Shown: one piece after another, positions 17,001 to 25,858 of the stretch
Layout: each line of letters opens with the position of its first letter
How positions within the stretch are numbered: position 1 is the stretch's first letter
Virus record (IMG/VR): IMGVR_UViG_3300031616_000013
Span: 1 to 43,894 of that record
DNA length: 43,894 nt
Strand: one strand, 5' to 3'
Source of the DNA: a virus
Notes under the pieces: model-generated
What the model was told of the DNA's origin: nothing
Database searches by the model: none
What the model saw: the letters and a program-made list of their open reading frames with translations, nothing else
Program-made: the position numbers and the translations under genes

Positions 17001-17417
17001 CGTAGCTTCTGCCGCCGGATGCGCCACGCCGGCCTCGAACTCCTGCATATGCGGCGTGAGGGCCTCGATCGCGGCGCGCGGCATCTTGAACTTGGCGGCA
17101 GTGCCGATGGTCCCGAGCGCGGCGTTAAGCCCGAACTCGATCTGTTCGTCCGACGTCAATCCCTGCTCATAGGCATTGCCCGGCGTCTTGACAAAATCGA
17201 TCATGCCCTGCGCAAAGTCGGCCGGGAATTTCTTGACTCCCTCCCATAGCTTGGAGCGCCCCTGCTCTGAGCCCAGCATCTCGATGCCAAGCGGGATTGT
17301 CTGCATCAGGCCGCCTTGCGGGCCAGACGGTGCAGTAGCCTCTGCCGGCGTGTCCCACGGGTCTACGGCGGGAGCGATCGGTGCGGCTACGGCTGGTTCA
17401 TCCCAAGGGTCGGCCAT
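14055..17417 (-). CDS. Large internal/ejection-type virion protein, 1120 aa
   Basis: Begins with MADPWDEP and a Pro/Ala-rich region (DPWDTPAEA), then long helical stretches and a hydrophobic region around 690-900 (WVIPFTHIPINLMKATYEYTP, MAYFTNAYMQGK). Large helical proteins of 1000 or more residues at this place in podoviruses are ejected with the DNA (T7 gp15/gp16 analogues). The C-terminal region (NFMDAIEDEKKGGSFASYQA...) is of a type seen in alphaproteobacterial phages, related to large polyvalent-protein-associated domains. No transglycosylase motif seen. Overlaps the next upstream gene by one base. Confidence 0.7.
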   Translation of the reverse strand: MADPWDEPAVAAPIAPAVDPWDTPAEATAPSGPQGGLMQTIPLGIEMLGSEQGRSKLWEGVKKFPADFAQGMIDFVKTPGNAYEQGLTSDEQIEFGLNAALGTIGTAAKFKMPRAAIEALTPHMQEFEAGVAHPAAEATTAQAIAEHEAAPIPEGEAPPAVPPAIQNIIEAKQSGIIGPDVPPPPAETPAAAAQRAIPAASNQGDKITMTPAGEPIDAWAERFNRYVDKTETPDDFKTLVKDMASQNNNFPEARAGNVPPEQIAKVAEAAGLDSAAIDGGKLRTTFRTDDEIRTVTTLLKKLGDDVQSAAEAVRADGNIDLKAGQKGAPATEDWKTANLRELPDSVAKLIDDPNVKATPSGNLIRVDPETGERLRYSTGGVFKPSGEGDVSFGINKTIKTIADAQAHLGEVPETGPIDPKVVQAQKNLAALQAAIMKRDYALEATLSHTVALRAEWGRAGNALQEILRAQDSQAALTDLLNSKGRTPEDLQDLARGLNGLDREQAAKVLTGMRGQAPHWFYWMWTQGLISGPFTHAKYVLANATYAGMERGVVTPLASIIGKAKDLAGVGSTDKVFFGETAAAHYGTIAAIPDAIKAAYQTIKTGMRVPLESEKQLHDMAVAAGEKPSTALSRAVEPNLQPPRPIPGIWGRILGSPGDIASSIHVAFKVLGERANLEMAAYNKAAAEGLNPTGSDFWQRRAYHALNPTEKVLKDSVYQAYKDTFMQELGEHAKNFQQLVKKVPGLKWVIPFTHIPINLMKATYEYTPFAALDKDMRANILGENGGRQQDLAIARMTVGSSVMAYFTNAYMQGKVTSNYPTDQNERKDWALQGKPANSIQIGDRWVSFERFGPAGDLAQIGAAIGSIAHRFAIDWAAPDKGLDEAISHAIWATTNAAANTIGNEVGFQSLRNFMDAIEDEKKGGSFASYQATSMLPFSSLLSQTASFVDPHMRIAKSMVAGLENRIPSLRETLLPKRDPLYGEPLENPGYHNILRSLPINNDPVKLELERVNLHPTAPRDVIGGVKLTPEQYDRYQATAGPLVQRALTSLVNHQGWQSIPLANRADTLRATISAMRQQAATAIQISDPKLIQQGLQQRLDYLSGKTNTPRPKRPPEIAAGQ

Positions 17418-19159
17418 CAGCTAACCGGCTCCCAGTTTTTCTTGTCGCGGAAGTTGCCGCCCTTGAACCGGCGCGGCCCCTCGCTCGTATTGACGACATC
17501 GCCGGCGTTGTATTTCGTCGTAGTTGCGGGCGGCTGGACGCCAGATGATTGCTCGCCTGTGAAGCGTTCACTGAACGGCGTCGCACTGATGCCTCCATTA
17601 CCACTAATCGCCTGTGCCATAGGGCTCTTGTATGCCTCCATGGATTTGTTCAGCAGTGAGTTTGGATCGCGCAGAGATAGAGCATTCGGTGGTAATGTTC
17701 CCTCCGCCTTCAGCCTTTGGTAATCACCAAGGAATTGCTGCATGAATGCGGCATACTTCCCGGATTGCAGTTGCTTCTCTCCTGCCGTGCGCCCTTCTAT
17801 CAACTGCTTTGCACCATCCATCGCCAGCTTGAACTGCGGATCGGATGGCATCTTGTCGCGCTGATCGATGATCTTGGCTCTGATCTCGCCATCGCTACGT
17901 GTCAGCTTGCCGGTGGCTTCCGCCCTTAGAATATCCATCTTGGTGATCGGATTATCTGTCGAGAACATGCGCGCGTCGATATCTGCAACTGTCGCTGCAT
18001 CAGTCGCAACCTTGCGTTCCTTGTTCTGTTGTGACTCGCCCCAGTCCAGCATAGTACGTGCAGTGGCAGCGGCGCTCGGCGCATCAGGGTTCTTGCGCGC
18101 GATATCCAAGGCATCCTTGAAGAACTTAGGATTTATGATCGGCTCGTTGGTCTGCGGGTTGATCGTCACATTGTCGGATAGCGTCTTGGTGGCTGCGGCA
18201 TGCACCTGAAGGTCATCCGTCTGCCGCTGCAAAAGTTTTGCCTGCTTGTCGGCAAGCATGTCGGACTTGGCCTGCACCTTTGCGGCCTTCTCCAACATCT
18301 GCAGCTCAGGGCCGTTGACGTATGATGCGTACTTCGGATCTGTCGCCCATGCCGGCATCTTGCCGGTCTTCTCAATATAGCCGATCGCGGCTGACTTCAC
18401 GATCGCCTCGGCGCCCTTCTGCTGAAGCTCCATGCGGACCTTGCCGGCCTCGGTTCCGGTCATATTCGGGCTGGTCGCAATCACGCCTTCGCTCGAGCTT
18501 TTCAGCGCGGCGAGCGCGAAGTCGATCGAGGCGGGATCGCCGTGAACGGTCGCGGACAACTGGTTGATGGTCTTCTGATGGTTGACTATCACCGCCTCGC
18601 CGGCGAGAGACGCCATATCGCCTTGCGTCTTTTCCGCCATATGCTGGCGCAGCGCGTCAACATGCGCCTCGGCCCATTTCTGGCCGTTCTCGGTGACGAA
18701 GCCGCCGTTAGTCTTGAAGTCCTCTAAGTCCTGGTTGAGGCTGGCCAGAAATTTAGGACCAACCGTGGTATCGTTCGGGTCAGCATTCTTGACGGTGTCG
18801 TTCCACTGCTGAGTCTTGTCCATCATCAGCTTTGTGAAGTCAGCCGATCCCTTGCTGATCTGCTCATGGTCGAGATACTTGACCGCGGCATCTCCGGCGG
18901 CCTCAACACCACTGCCGATGGCACGGCCGATCGAGGCCATGGCGGCACCCTTCTCGGCACCGAGCTGCGAGGTCTCACGGCCCAATTGCTGGGTCTGGCC
19001 GGCCATCCGCTCGGTCTCGCGCGCCAGGGTCTCCTCGGCACCCGCCTTCTGATTGAAGAACATCCCGATGCGGCGCGCGGTGCCGGACCTGGCCTCGACG
19101 CCGGTCTCGCTCGGCCGGAGCGCCAGAGAGCCTGCATCAAATTCGGGGATGTTGGGCAC
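17417..19159 (-). CDS. Internal virion protein, coiled-coil, 580 aa
   Basis: Almost entirely helical: Ala/Glu/Gln-rich heptads near 40-75 (ETLARETERMAGQTQQLGRE) and a long helical body. Placed between the gp14-like and the 1120-residue protein, the second of three internal proteins as in T7 (gp14-gp15-gp16). C-terminus has YNAGDVVNTSEGPRRFKGGNF, a short strand motif. No catalytic motif. Role in a DNA ejection channel is inferred from order and structure. Confidence 0.7.
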   Translation of the reverse strand: MPNIPEFDAGSLALRPSETGVEARSGTARRIGMFFNQKAGAEETLARETERMAGQTQQLGRETSQLGAEKGAAMASIGRAIGSGVEAAGDAAVKYLDHEQISKGSADFTKLMMDKTQQWNDTVKNADPNDTTVGPKFLASLNQDLEDFKTNGGFVTENGQKWAEAHVDALRQHMAEKTQGDMASLAGEAVIVNHQKTINQLSATVHGDPASIDFALAALKSSSEGVIATSPNMTGTEAGKVRMELQQKGAEAIVKSAAIGYIEKTGKMPAWATDPKYASYVNGPELQMLEKAAKVQAKSDMLADKQAKLLQRQTDDLQVHAAATKTLSDNVTINPQTNEPIINPKFFKDALDIARKNPDAPSAAATARTMLDWGESQQNKERKVATDAATVADIDARMFSTDNPITKMDILRAEATGKLTRSDGEIRAKIIDQRDKMPSDPQFKLAMDGAKQLIEGRTAGEKQLQSGKYAAFMQQFLGDYQRLKAEGTLPPNALSLRDPNSLLNKSMEAYKSPMAQAISGNGGISATPFSERFTGEQSSGVQPPATTTKYNAGDVVNTSEGPRRFKGGNFRDKKNWEPVS

Positions 19160-19167
19160 ATATCCTC

Positions 19168-19848
19168 CTAAAACAGCGTCGCGACGGCGGCCACACCTTT
19201 GAGTGCCGCGCCCCAGAAATCGCCCTGAGCTTTCTCATCCGCGGCCTGCTGCGTCGCGATGCCGAGCGCGCGTTGCTGATTGGCGATGTCACGCTGCTGG
19301 CCGGAAATCGTGTCGGTCTGACTGGCGATGTCCTGCTCGCTCGCCGCAGTAGCGCGGCCGGTCTCGGCCATAGTGGTAAAGGACTGAGCCTGCTCGTTAA
19401 ATCCAGCCTCTGTGATCGCACCCTGAAGACCAATCACGCCCTGCGCCATCGCGCCCTGATTGGCCGAATCCCGCATCAGATAGAAGGCGCTGCCGCCCTC
19501 AGCAAAGCCGGCCCCGCCGACCGCAGCCCTCTGCGCGCCTATGGTCTGGGTCTCCTTGCGCGCCTCCTGGAACTGCTGGATGCGGGTGCTCTGCTGGGTG
19601 TAGGCCGAGTTTTCTTTGGCGAGGTTGGCGGCAAGGTCATAATTCTGAGCCTCCGCGATATCACCCTGCGCCTTGGTCCGCAGGCTCTGCGCCGTGATCT
19701 GGGTCGATTCGGCAGATATGTCGGTGCCGGCAGCGGTGATGTCGAGCCCCTGGCGCTGCAAAGCGCCTTGCGCCTGCGCGCCAAAACCGGCGAAGATGTC
19801 AGATACCGCGCCGCCGATATCAGAGAATGTGGTGCTGCTGAGGGCCAT
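19168..19848 (-). CDS. gp14-like internal virion protein, 226 aa
   Basis: Starts at ATG 19848, overlapping the stop of the nozzle-like gene (TGATG). Ala/Gln-rich helical protein with QTIGAQRAAVGGAGFAEGGS near the middle, a block found in podovirus internal core proteins, and a hydrophobic end (FWGAALKGVAAVATLF) that may insert in membrane. Would form the outer-membrane part of the ejection tunnel by analogy with T7 gp14. Confidence 0.65.
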   Translation of the reverse strand: MALSSTTFSDIGGAVSDIFAGFGAQAQGALQRQGLDITAAGTDISAESTQITAQSLRTKAQGDIAEAQNYDLAANLAKENSAYTQQSTRIQQFQEARKETQTIGAQRAAVGGAGFAEGGSAFYLMRDSANQGAMAQGVIGLQGAITEAGFNEQAQSFTTMAETGRATAASEQDIASQTDTISGQQRDIANQQRALGIATQQAADEKAQGDFWGAALKGVAAVATLF

Positions 19849-22800
19849 CAAACATCAGCCTTCGCGTTGAATCCACCGACCGCCATGATGAAAGCCGGCA
19901 ATGGGCGACTGACCCTGAACGAAATCATGCCATCAAAGTCGATGATCGATTCCACCTGGTCGCGCCAGATCCCGCTCCAGAGCTGGTTGACCGGATACGG
20001 AACATCGTTCTCGAACCACAACTTGGCCGGATCCAGCGTGATGAAATCGGTGCCAAACGAGATCGAGCCGTTGACACAGCCGTAGAGCAGCGCGGCCGCA
20101 TAGTGCTGGCGCCCAAGTTTGGCGAAGCCGGGGCCGGATTGAGTTCCGGTCTGTTGCGGTGTGACCGGACGCACCAACTGGCCATCTGAATTGTAGGTGA
20201 AGCCAACGATAGCCGGCAGCGTATGGAATGAGTTGACCAGATCTGACGTGAATAGACCACTGCCTGTTCCGCCAGATACGCCATCGCCGAACGGGACCGT
20301 GATCGAGCCGTTCGTGACCGTATAATCGCCGCAGTCGAGGCCGGCGATGAAGGCCGTCACTATCTTGCCATTGTGGTCCCAGAGACCGTTTACCAGCAGC
20401 GATCCGTAGGGACCTCCGGTGGCCTGCACCACGGTCGAACTCGGCACAATCGCGTCGTCCAGATACCAGCAATTCGGCAGCGAGAAGCCCTCATCCAGAA
20501 GGTCTGTCATAAGCTCCAGATGCCGGATCCCGCTGTTGGGATCGTTGGTGATCATCGACAGGTTCTCGAGATTGCCACCAACAGATGGACCGACCGATAT
20601 GCTCTCGACCGCGCGACCTGATCCGAGAACCGCGCGATACCATCCGATCATGGTTGGTCCCTGCGAGGTCATCAGCGTATCGCGGCGATAGGTCGCGGCA
20701 ACCAGATTGCCATCATTGCGACGCGACCATAGCGTCGGCGCCAGCTCCTGCTGATAAGCGATCTCCGCGATGCCGCTGACCGTCATATGCTTGGCGCGCT
20801 CTGCGAGATCAGGCGCGGTATATTTGCCAGAAAAAACGTCGGCGAAGAACTCTACCAGCTTGCGCGCGAACTTCTGGATGACGACCAGCGTGTGCTCGGT
20901 ACGTCGCGGCTCTGCATTGGCGCAACCGATACGAGTGACGCGAACGGCGTGGATGTTGGTCGGAGACATCGCGCCAGACGATGGCGCTGAGATCAGCCAT
21001 TCGCCAGCCTGCGTTCCGGCAATGATGCCCTGCTGCTCCGACTTCATCCACAGGAATTGATTGGAGTCCTCGCCGGTGCAAGTATAGGAAATCGCGTTGT
21101 TATCAGAGACTGTGCCATTGGGAGCGGTCGGCGCAAAGTCGAGCCGCACATCTGACAATCCGTTCGACTTACAGGCATCGAAACGATTGGATACGACGCC
21201 GCCAAGCCAGATCCTGCTTTCGTGATAGACGCCGCATGTCGGCCAGCCCGTCGTATCGCTATAGAGGCCAAGCTGCCACGTCCTGATCGTCTGATTGTAG
21301 AGCAACGCCGGTCCTCTGATTTGCACAGTACAGACGGAACCGTTGTTGACATTGGCAGAGAAGAACTGCACCTGACTGACACCGAGATTTGCAGTGAAAA
21401 TATGCGATCCATTGTCAGGCAAAGGTTGCTGGTAGAAGTTTCCGAGTTCGATCCAGACATAATTCCATGTCGACGTTGTATCATTTGATGGTATTGCGAA
21501 TCCAGCTCCTTGATTTGGGATAGATCCAGTTGACCCTAGTAATGTTCCGTTCGATGATGAAGTCGGCGCAGAATTGCTGGCTCTCAGGTTTACCGACATT
21601 GTCGCGCCACCGGCCGGCTGATTGGCAAGACCAACGTCTGTGGTTGGATAAACGGTAACTGATTGTATCGTGACCGGCGCGGCGTAATGCTGCCCGATAT
21701 AGAAAACCTCGTTCGGCTGAGGCATCGCGCCAAGGCTCGTCCAGAACGCCTGACCGGGTGGTGGTGCGGTGCTGATGATCCCGATAATATTCCATGCGGT
21801 TGGGTTGCCGGCCGGAACAACCGGCTGGTTGCTTGGCAGAATACCCGGTCCGTTCGGGATCAGTGAAATATAGATAGTGCCGTTATATTGTACGGTGACA
21901 CCGACCCCGTACTGGATGTTGGATGCCCAGACCGGATTGGTGCTGCTCGTAAAGACGGCTATCAGCGTATTGTAACCAACCCCCTGATACTGGCAACGCG
22001 CACCTATTCCCCAGTTCACAGGACCCCACTGTGGATAGGTTGTGATCGGCACAGATGCAGTTGCCGAGCTGCCAAAGGCCTTGGTCGTATTACCGTCGAA
22101 CGCCGATGCCAGACCACCATGTGATGTCAGCGTTCCGATCGGTGAAGGAGCTGGAAGCAACGCCGAGCCGGTTACGCTCTGGATCTGACCCCATGTCCAG
22201 ATAGCTCCTGTTGCATTGATAGCCCACGCTGTGGATGTTCCTGGCTGCACATTGGCCGCCACAGCTCCTGTCGCCGTCCAATAGCTGAAACCGCCATTGC
22301 CATCAGCATAGGCGACGATATTACCAGTCGCGTAGGTCTGGGAAGCGTTCCATAATGATGGCTCGGACAGTAATCTCACCAGACGACCGATATCTGATGA
22401 TACGAAACCGAGACCGCCATTGATTGCGGCTCCCGCGTTGACATTGACCCAAGCCGATCCAGGATTGTTGGATGGCGTGTTTCCGACTGACGCGTTTATG
22501 GCTTTCCACGATAGGCCGGAAAAACTGACAAAGTCCCCAGTATTATAGGCCTTTGTGACATCGAACACCTGGAACGTCAGTGTCAGCGTGATGACGCCAT
22601 TGAGCCCTGAGGGTGTGGCCTGAGATCTCGGAACAGGATCAAGATAGGGCCCATCAAGAAAGTCTGCAGCGCCAAGCGTGAAAGTAGCAAACTGTGTTGC
22701 GTTCGGCTGGCGTACTACCTGCAGGACCTGTGAATGGGTCCCGTTGAGAAGCATGGTGCGATTTTCAGCCTGCACGGATCGCACGCTCGACCACGTTCCT

Positions 22801-23378
22801 CCAGCGTAGGTCGTTGCGATTTCAAGAATGCGGGTCACGTTTCCGGAGACGAACGCACCGATGGATGATCCGTTGATAGTCGCGCCAGTCAGCGCGTCAG
22901 AAATCGAGACATGCGTCGGATCGACAACAGCGATGGTGAACTGCCTATTCTGCAGCAGAGGATTATTTATCCCAAGGGAATTCAACATTACGGAATTGCC
23001 GCTCGACCAGCCATGAGTGGTCGCTGTCTGTATCACAGCTGGATTGGCGGAAGAGATGGCCAGGATAGCCTGCTGATCATTTGTCATCACCAGCGATGGA
23101 CCAGTCGTGAAGCGCATGAATCCGTCGGTGAACTCCATCTGATAGGGGAAGCTCTCCTCGAACGTGAATGCGATGATCTTGCCGGTCTTGCCGCCGCGGG
23201 CCGGGGCGATGTGGCGCGAGCCGGGACGGCGCTGCAGCGATCCGGTTTCCATCGGAACCCAGTTGATGCAGGCATTCATAGAGATCTTGTAAGAAGGATC
23301 TTCCATGGCACCTTGTGCCGACTGGGAGATCTCGCCGCCATTGAATTTTGTCTGGACGAAGGAGACGGGCCCCGCCAT
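19848..23378 (-). CDS. Tail nozzle/stabilisation-like protein, 1176 aa
   Basis: The opening SFVQTKFNGGEISQSAQGAM, then YKISMNACINWVPMETGSLQRRPG, is the hallmark start of T7 gp12-type nozzle or stabilisation proteins of podoviruses (FNGGE...N..P...G...RRPG). Long beta-rich body. The middle carries several W/Y-rich repeats (KAYNTGDFVSFSGLSW about 285, SLWNASQTYATGNIVAY about 355, PVWASNIQYGVGVTVQYNG about 485) like CBM5/12-type modules that also occur in the adaptor gene next door. It closes the short tail and may contact surface sugars. The C-terminal third returns to the nozzle type (YAAALLYG...). Confidence 0.75.
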   Translation of the reverse strand: MAGPVSFVQTKFNGGEISQSAQGAMEDPSYKISMNACINWVPMETGSLQRRPGSRHIAPARGGKTGKIIAFTFEESFPYQMEFTDGFMRFTTGPSLVMTNDQQAILAISSANPAVIQTATTHGWSSGNSVMLNSLGINNPLLQNRQFTIAVVDPTHVSISDALTGATINGSSIGAFVSGNVTRILEIATTYAGGTWSSVRSVQAENRTMLLNGTHSQVLQVVRQPNATQFATFTLGAADFLDGPYLDPVPRSQATPSGLNGVITLTLTFQVFDVTKAYNTGDFVSFSGLSWKAINASVGNTPSNNPGSAWVNVNAGAAINGGLGFVSSDIGRLVRLLSEPSLWNASQTYATGNIVAYADGNGGFSYWTATGAVAANVQPGTSTAWAINATGAIWTWGQIQSVTGSALLPAPSPIGTLTSHGGLASAFDGNTTKAFGSSATASVPITTYPQWGPVNWGIGARCQYQGVGYNTLIAVFTSSTNPVWASNIQYGVGVTVQYNGTIYISLIPNGPGILPSNQPVVPAGNPTAWNIIGIISTAPPPGQAFWTSLGAMPQPNEVFYIGQHYAAPVTIQSVTVYPTTDVGLANQPAGGATMSVNLRASNSAPTSSSNGTLLGSTGSIPNQGAGFAIPSNDTTSTWNYVWIELGNFYQQPLPDNGSHIFTANLGVSQVQFFSANVNNGSVCTVQIRGPALLYNQTIRTWQLGLYSDTTGWPTCGVYHESRIWLGGVVSNRFDACKSNGLSDVRLDFAPTAPNGTVSDNNAISYTCTGEDSNQFLWMKSEQQGIIAGTQAGEWLISAPSSGAMSPTNIHAVRVTRIGCANAEPRRTEHTLVVIQKFARKLVEFFADVFSGKYTAPDLAERAKHMTVSGIAEIAYQQELAPTLWSRRNDGNLVAATYRRDTLMTSQGPTMIGWYRAVLGSGRAVESISVGPSVGGNLENLSMITNDPNSGIRHLELMTDLLDEGFSLPNCWYLDDAIVPSSTVVQATGGPYGSLLVNGLWDHNGKIVTAFIAGLDCGDYTVTNGSITVPFGDGVSGGTGSGLFTSDLVNSFHTLPAIVGFTYNSDGQLVRPVTPQQTGTQSGPGFAKLGRQHYAAALLYGCVNGSISFGTDFITLDPAKLWFENDVPYPVNQLWSGIWRDQVESIIDFDGMISFRVSRPLPAFIMAVGGFNAKADV

Positions 23379-23380
23379 GA

Positions 23381-24706
23381 TCAGGCCCGAACTGTTAAGA
23401 AGTCATCATCTGGCGGTTCATCGATGCCTTGCTCGATGGCGTTCTCGAGTTTGGCCGTGTACATGGTATCCTTGCGCGACTGCTTGATCGTGGCAAGCTT
23501 GGCGGTCGATTGGGTCAGCGGCTCGACTGCCTCCTCCGCGATCGAGATTGCCAGCCCTTCACAGAACAGCGGATCCATCGCCGTGACATCCTGAAAATCA
23601 GCGACGAATCTGAACAGGATCGGGCCGGTCTCCGCAGTCAGCAGATATTTTCCGGTGAACGCCCAATCGCGATAAGTCAGACCACTTGGTCCGCCGCCCC
23701 ATGACATCACGCCACTACCTGGATTCTGCGGGGCGATGCGAAGGAAGCCAGCCGGAAGCCGGAAGGCGTTGCGGGTGAAACCCTGAGACAGCGGGCCGGT
23801 GCCGACCGGCCAGAAGATATTGAGCTTGGTCAGGCCGACTCCGGATGCAAATTCGGCACCGCCGATCTCCAGCCAGTTCAGCGAACCTGTGCCCCCGGCG
23901 ATGACCGTGGTCCACGGACACAATACATTGGTGTTGGTCCAGTTGGTGCCGGAATCGCTCGATGGATCATGTCCGATATTGCCGTTGCCGACTGAGGTGT
24001 AGATCAGGCCGGTGGTCGTGCTATAGACGCTGTTGCCGGTCGCATAGGTGGTTGCCGCACTCCATGCCGCCGGCGCCGAACTCGGGATCTGATTGATGTT
24101 GAGATCGATCAGGCTCTTATAGGCGACCGACAAATAGGTGACGACCTGGCTGGTGTTGTAGGTGGCGGTGGCTGACCACGCCGTGGCGGTTGCCGGATTG
24201 TCCTGGTTGCCATCCAGCAGGTTCATGTAGACGCGATAGGTGCCGTCGCCGGGTGCCGTGTAGACGATCTCGCCAGAGAAGTAGCTCGTTCCGGAAGCCC
24301 ATAGCGAGGCGGTCATCGGCCCGAAATAGGGCTCCCATGCCGCATGTCCGGCCGTCAAAGTCAGGCTCGGTGGCTGGATATTGAGGTTGTTCTGGATCTT
24401 TGACACCCACAGCGTGCCGCTGCCATCGTCGACCACGGAGCCGGCAAAATAGCTGACGCTGCCGACCCACAGCGACGGCGCCAGGGACATGGTACCGGTG
24501 TCGATCGCGCGCAGCGCGGTGCGGCGCGTTGCGAAGGTCCAGACGTTCTGGCGCAGTTCGGATTGCCGCTTCTTGCCGTAGATAAACCCTATCTGGCGCG
24601 CGGTCTTGGAGATCTCGCCATAGCCGAGTGATTGGTCCATCATCTTCGCGCCGCAGTGCTGCGCGGCGCGGTTGCCTATGTCGACTGGATTCTGGAATTC
24701 CGGCAT
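23381..24706 (-). CDS. Tail tubular adaptor (T7 gp11-like) with inserted sugar-binding-like repeats, 441 aa
   Basis: Residues 8-65 (VDIGNRAAQHCGA...NVWTFATRRTAL) and 325-430 (FRLPAGFLRIAP...FVADFQDV...FCEGLAISIAEE) are the two halves of the adaptor fold that joins portal to nozzle. Between them, at Trp80, Trp136, Trp177 and Trp215, lie four W-x5-Y-x-x-G/S-x-x-V units such as AAWSAATTYATGNSVYS, resembling CBM5/12 chitin-binding folds. ATG 24706 lacks a Shine-Dalgarno and is 37 bases after the TTG of element copy 3. Confidence 0.75.
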   Translation of the reverse strand: MPEFQNPVDIGNRAAQHCGAKMMDQSLGYGEISKTARQIGFIYGKKRQSELRQNVWTFATRRTALRAIDTGTMSLAPSLWVGSVSYFAGSVVDDGSGTLWVSKIQNNLNIQPPSLTLTAGHAAWEPYFGPMTASLWASGTSYFSGEIVYTAPGDGTYRVYMNLLDGNQDNPATATAWSATATYNTSQVVTYLSVAYKSLIDLNINQIPSSAPAAWSAATTYATGNSVYSTTTGLIYTSVGNGNIGHDPSSDSGTNWTNTNVLCPWTTVIAGGTGSLNWLEIGGAEFASGVGLTKLNIFWPVGTGPLSQGFTRNAFRLPAGFLRIAPQNPGSGVMSWGGGPSGLTYRDWAFTGKYLLTAETGPILFRFVADFQDVTAMDPLFCEGLAISIAEEAVEPLTQSTAKLATIKQSRKDTMYTAKLENAIEQGIDEPPDDDFLTVRA

Positions 24707-24740
24707 GGCGGCAAAGGTGCGGTGGGAACCCTATCCCCGG

Positions 24741-24750
24741 CAACACACCG
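24741..24750 (-). promoter_or_regulatory. Late-junction element CGGTGTGTTG, copy 3
   Basis: Starts one base after the TAG stop of the glycosyltransferase-like gene and points into the adaptor gene. TTG lies 37 bases before the ATG. Flank GCGGTGTGTTGCCGGGG matches copies 1 and 2 downstream of the core. Confidence 0.7.
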
Positions 24751-24751
24751 C

Positions 24752-25858
24752 CTAAGCCGTCTTCAGAACCTGCTTGTCCTGAACGGCATGCCATGCCTGT
24801 TTCAGGTTCTCGTAGGTGTCGGGCTGCCAGACAACCTGTTGATCATGTCGGCACCACGGGAACTGACCGCTGCCCATCTCGACGCCGATCTGCTCGCGCC
24901 AGAATTTCGGGGTATTGGGCGGATACTCGTAGTCGTCATCTTCCGGCTTCAGGAACATCAGCCACGGGCAATCGCTGAACAGCCCCAGAGAGGCCGGCCC
25001 ATTGGCGACAAAGATATTCATCTTGGCGGTCTCATAGAGCGCCATGCGCCAGTGCAGGTCCAGCGATGCCTCCGGACAGATCTGGAAATCGTCGACCCCT
25101 TCCATGGCCTTGGCGGTATCGCGCACGAACACGACAGTCTCGCCCTTGGCCTTGAGGTAATGGCCGAACTTCAGCCACGCCTCATGGTTGCTGTTGCGGA
25201 ACGGGAAGGTCTGGGATTCGCGCAGCGTCAGCGTCACTGGCGCGCGCGGAAAGCGCGCCTTCATCGCCTTGAGCTTGTCAGGCGGCGCATTGAACTTTGG
25301 AACTTCGTGTCCCTCATTGAATCTGGCGATGATATCGCGCGATGAGAAAAACATCTTGCAGTGACCGTCCACCGCGGTCTCATCCTCAACCGCGCCGATC
25401 AGACCCAGTAGCGGCTTCACCACATGCTCGAACATCTTCGCGCGGTATGGATCCTGCTCAAGGCCGGTTGTTTTGCCATCACGGCCAGCCCAGAAAGCCA
25501 CCTTGAGAGGAGAGGGCGCTCCGGCGATCCGGCGCGTCATTTCGGCGTCGATCAGCCAGTTGGTGAAATCAAAACTCATCGGCGAGACAGGCATATTGTA
25601 GAACACGCGATCGTAGGGAACGTTCTCGTCGCGCGGCGGCGGCGATTTGTTGGCGGCGATACCGTCCAGCATGGTCGAGAGATCGCGCAGCTGGAATGCC
25701 GCCATCGCCTCCAGCGGGATCGATCCGCCCCAGAATCCGTAGGGCTGCTGGTCCAGGCCTACCATCAGGCCGACGAGATAGCCGTGCTTCCCCTGCTTTG
25801 CCGTCGCCAGCAGCTTTTCCAAAGCCCTGATGACGTTCTCGCTGCCGTGCGCTCCCAT
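24752..25858 (-). CDS. Glycosyltransferase-like protein in the structural operon, 368 aa
   Basis: Residues 1-75 (ENVIRALEKLLATAKQGKHG, then an alpha/beta turn) look like a small domain that occurs alone in many phages. Residues 110-340 read as two Rossmann-like halves: KVAFWAGRDG..., VTLTLRES..., ETVVFVRDT..., then LHWRMALYETAKMNIFVANGPASLGLF, where an ANGP-x2-LG loop sits where GT-B enzymes such as family 9 bind the nucleotide sugar. It could glycosylate a virion or host-surface target. No head or tail function fits. The enzyme call is tentative. Confidence 0.5.
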   Translation of the reverse strand: MGAHGSENVIRALEKLLATAKQGKHGYLVGLMVGLDQQPYGFWGGSIPLEAMAAFQLRDLSTMLDGIAANKSPPPRDENVPYDRVFYNMPVSPMSFDFTNWLIDAEMTRRIAGAPSPLKVAFWAGRDGKTTGLEQDPYRAKMFEHVVKPLLGLIGAVEDETAVDGHCKMFFSSRDIIARFNEGHEVPKFNAPPDKLKAMKARFPRAPVTLTLRESQTFPFRNSNHEAWLKFGHYLKAKGETVVFVRDTAKAMEGVDDFQICPEASLDLHWRMALYETAKMNIFVANGPASLGLFSDCPWLMFLKPEDDDYEYPPNTPKFWREQIGVEMGSGQFPWCRHDQQVVWQPDTYENLKQAWHAVQDKQVLKTA

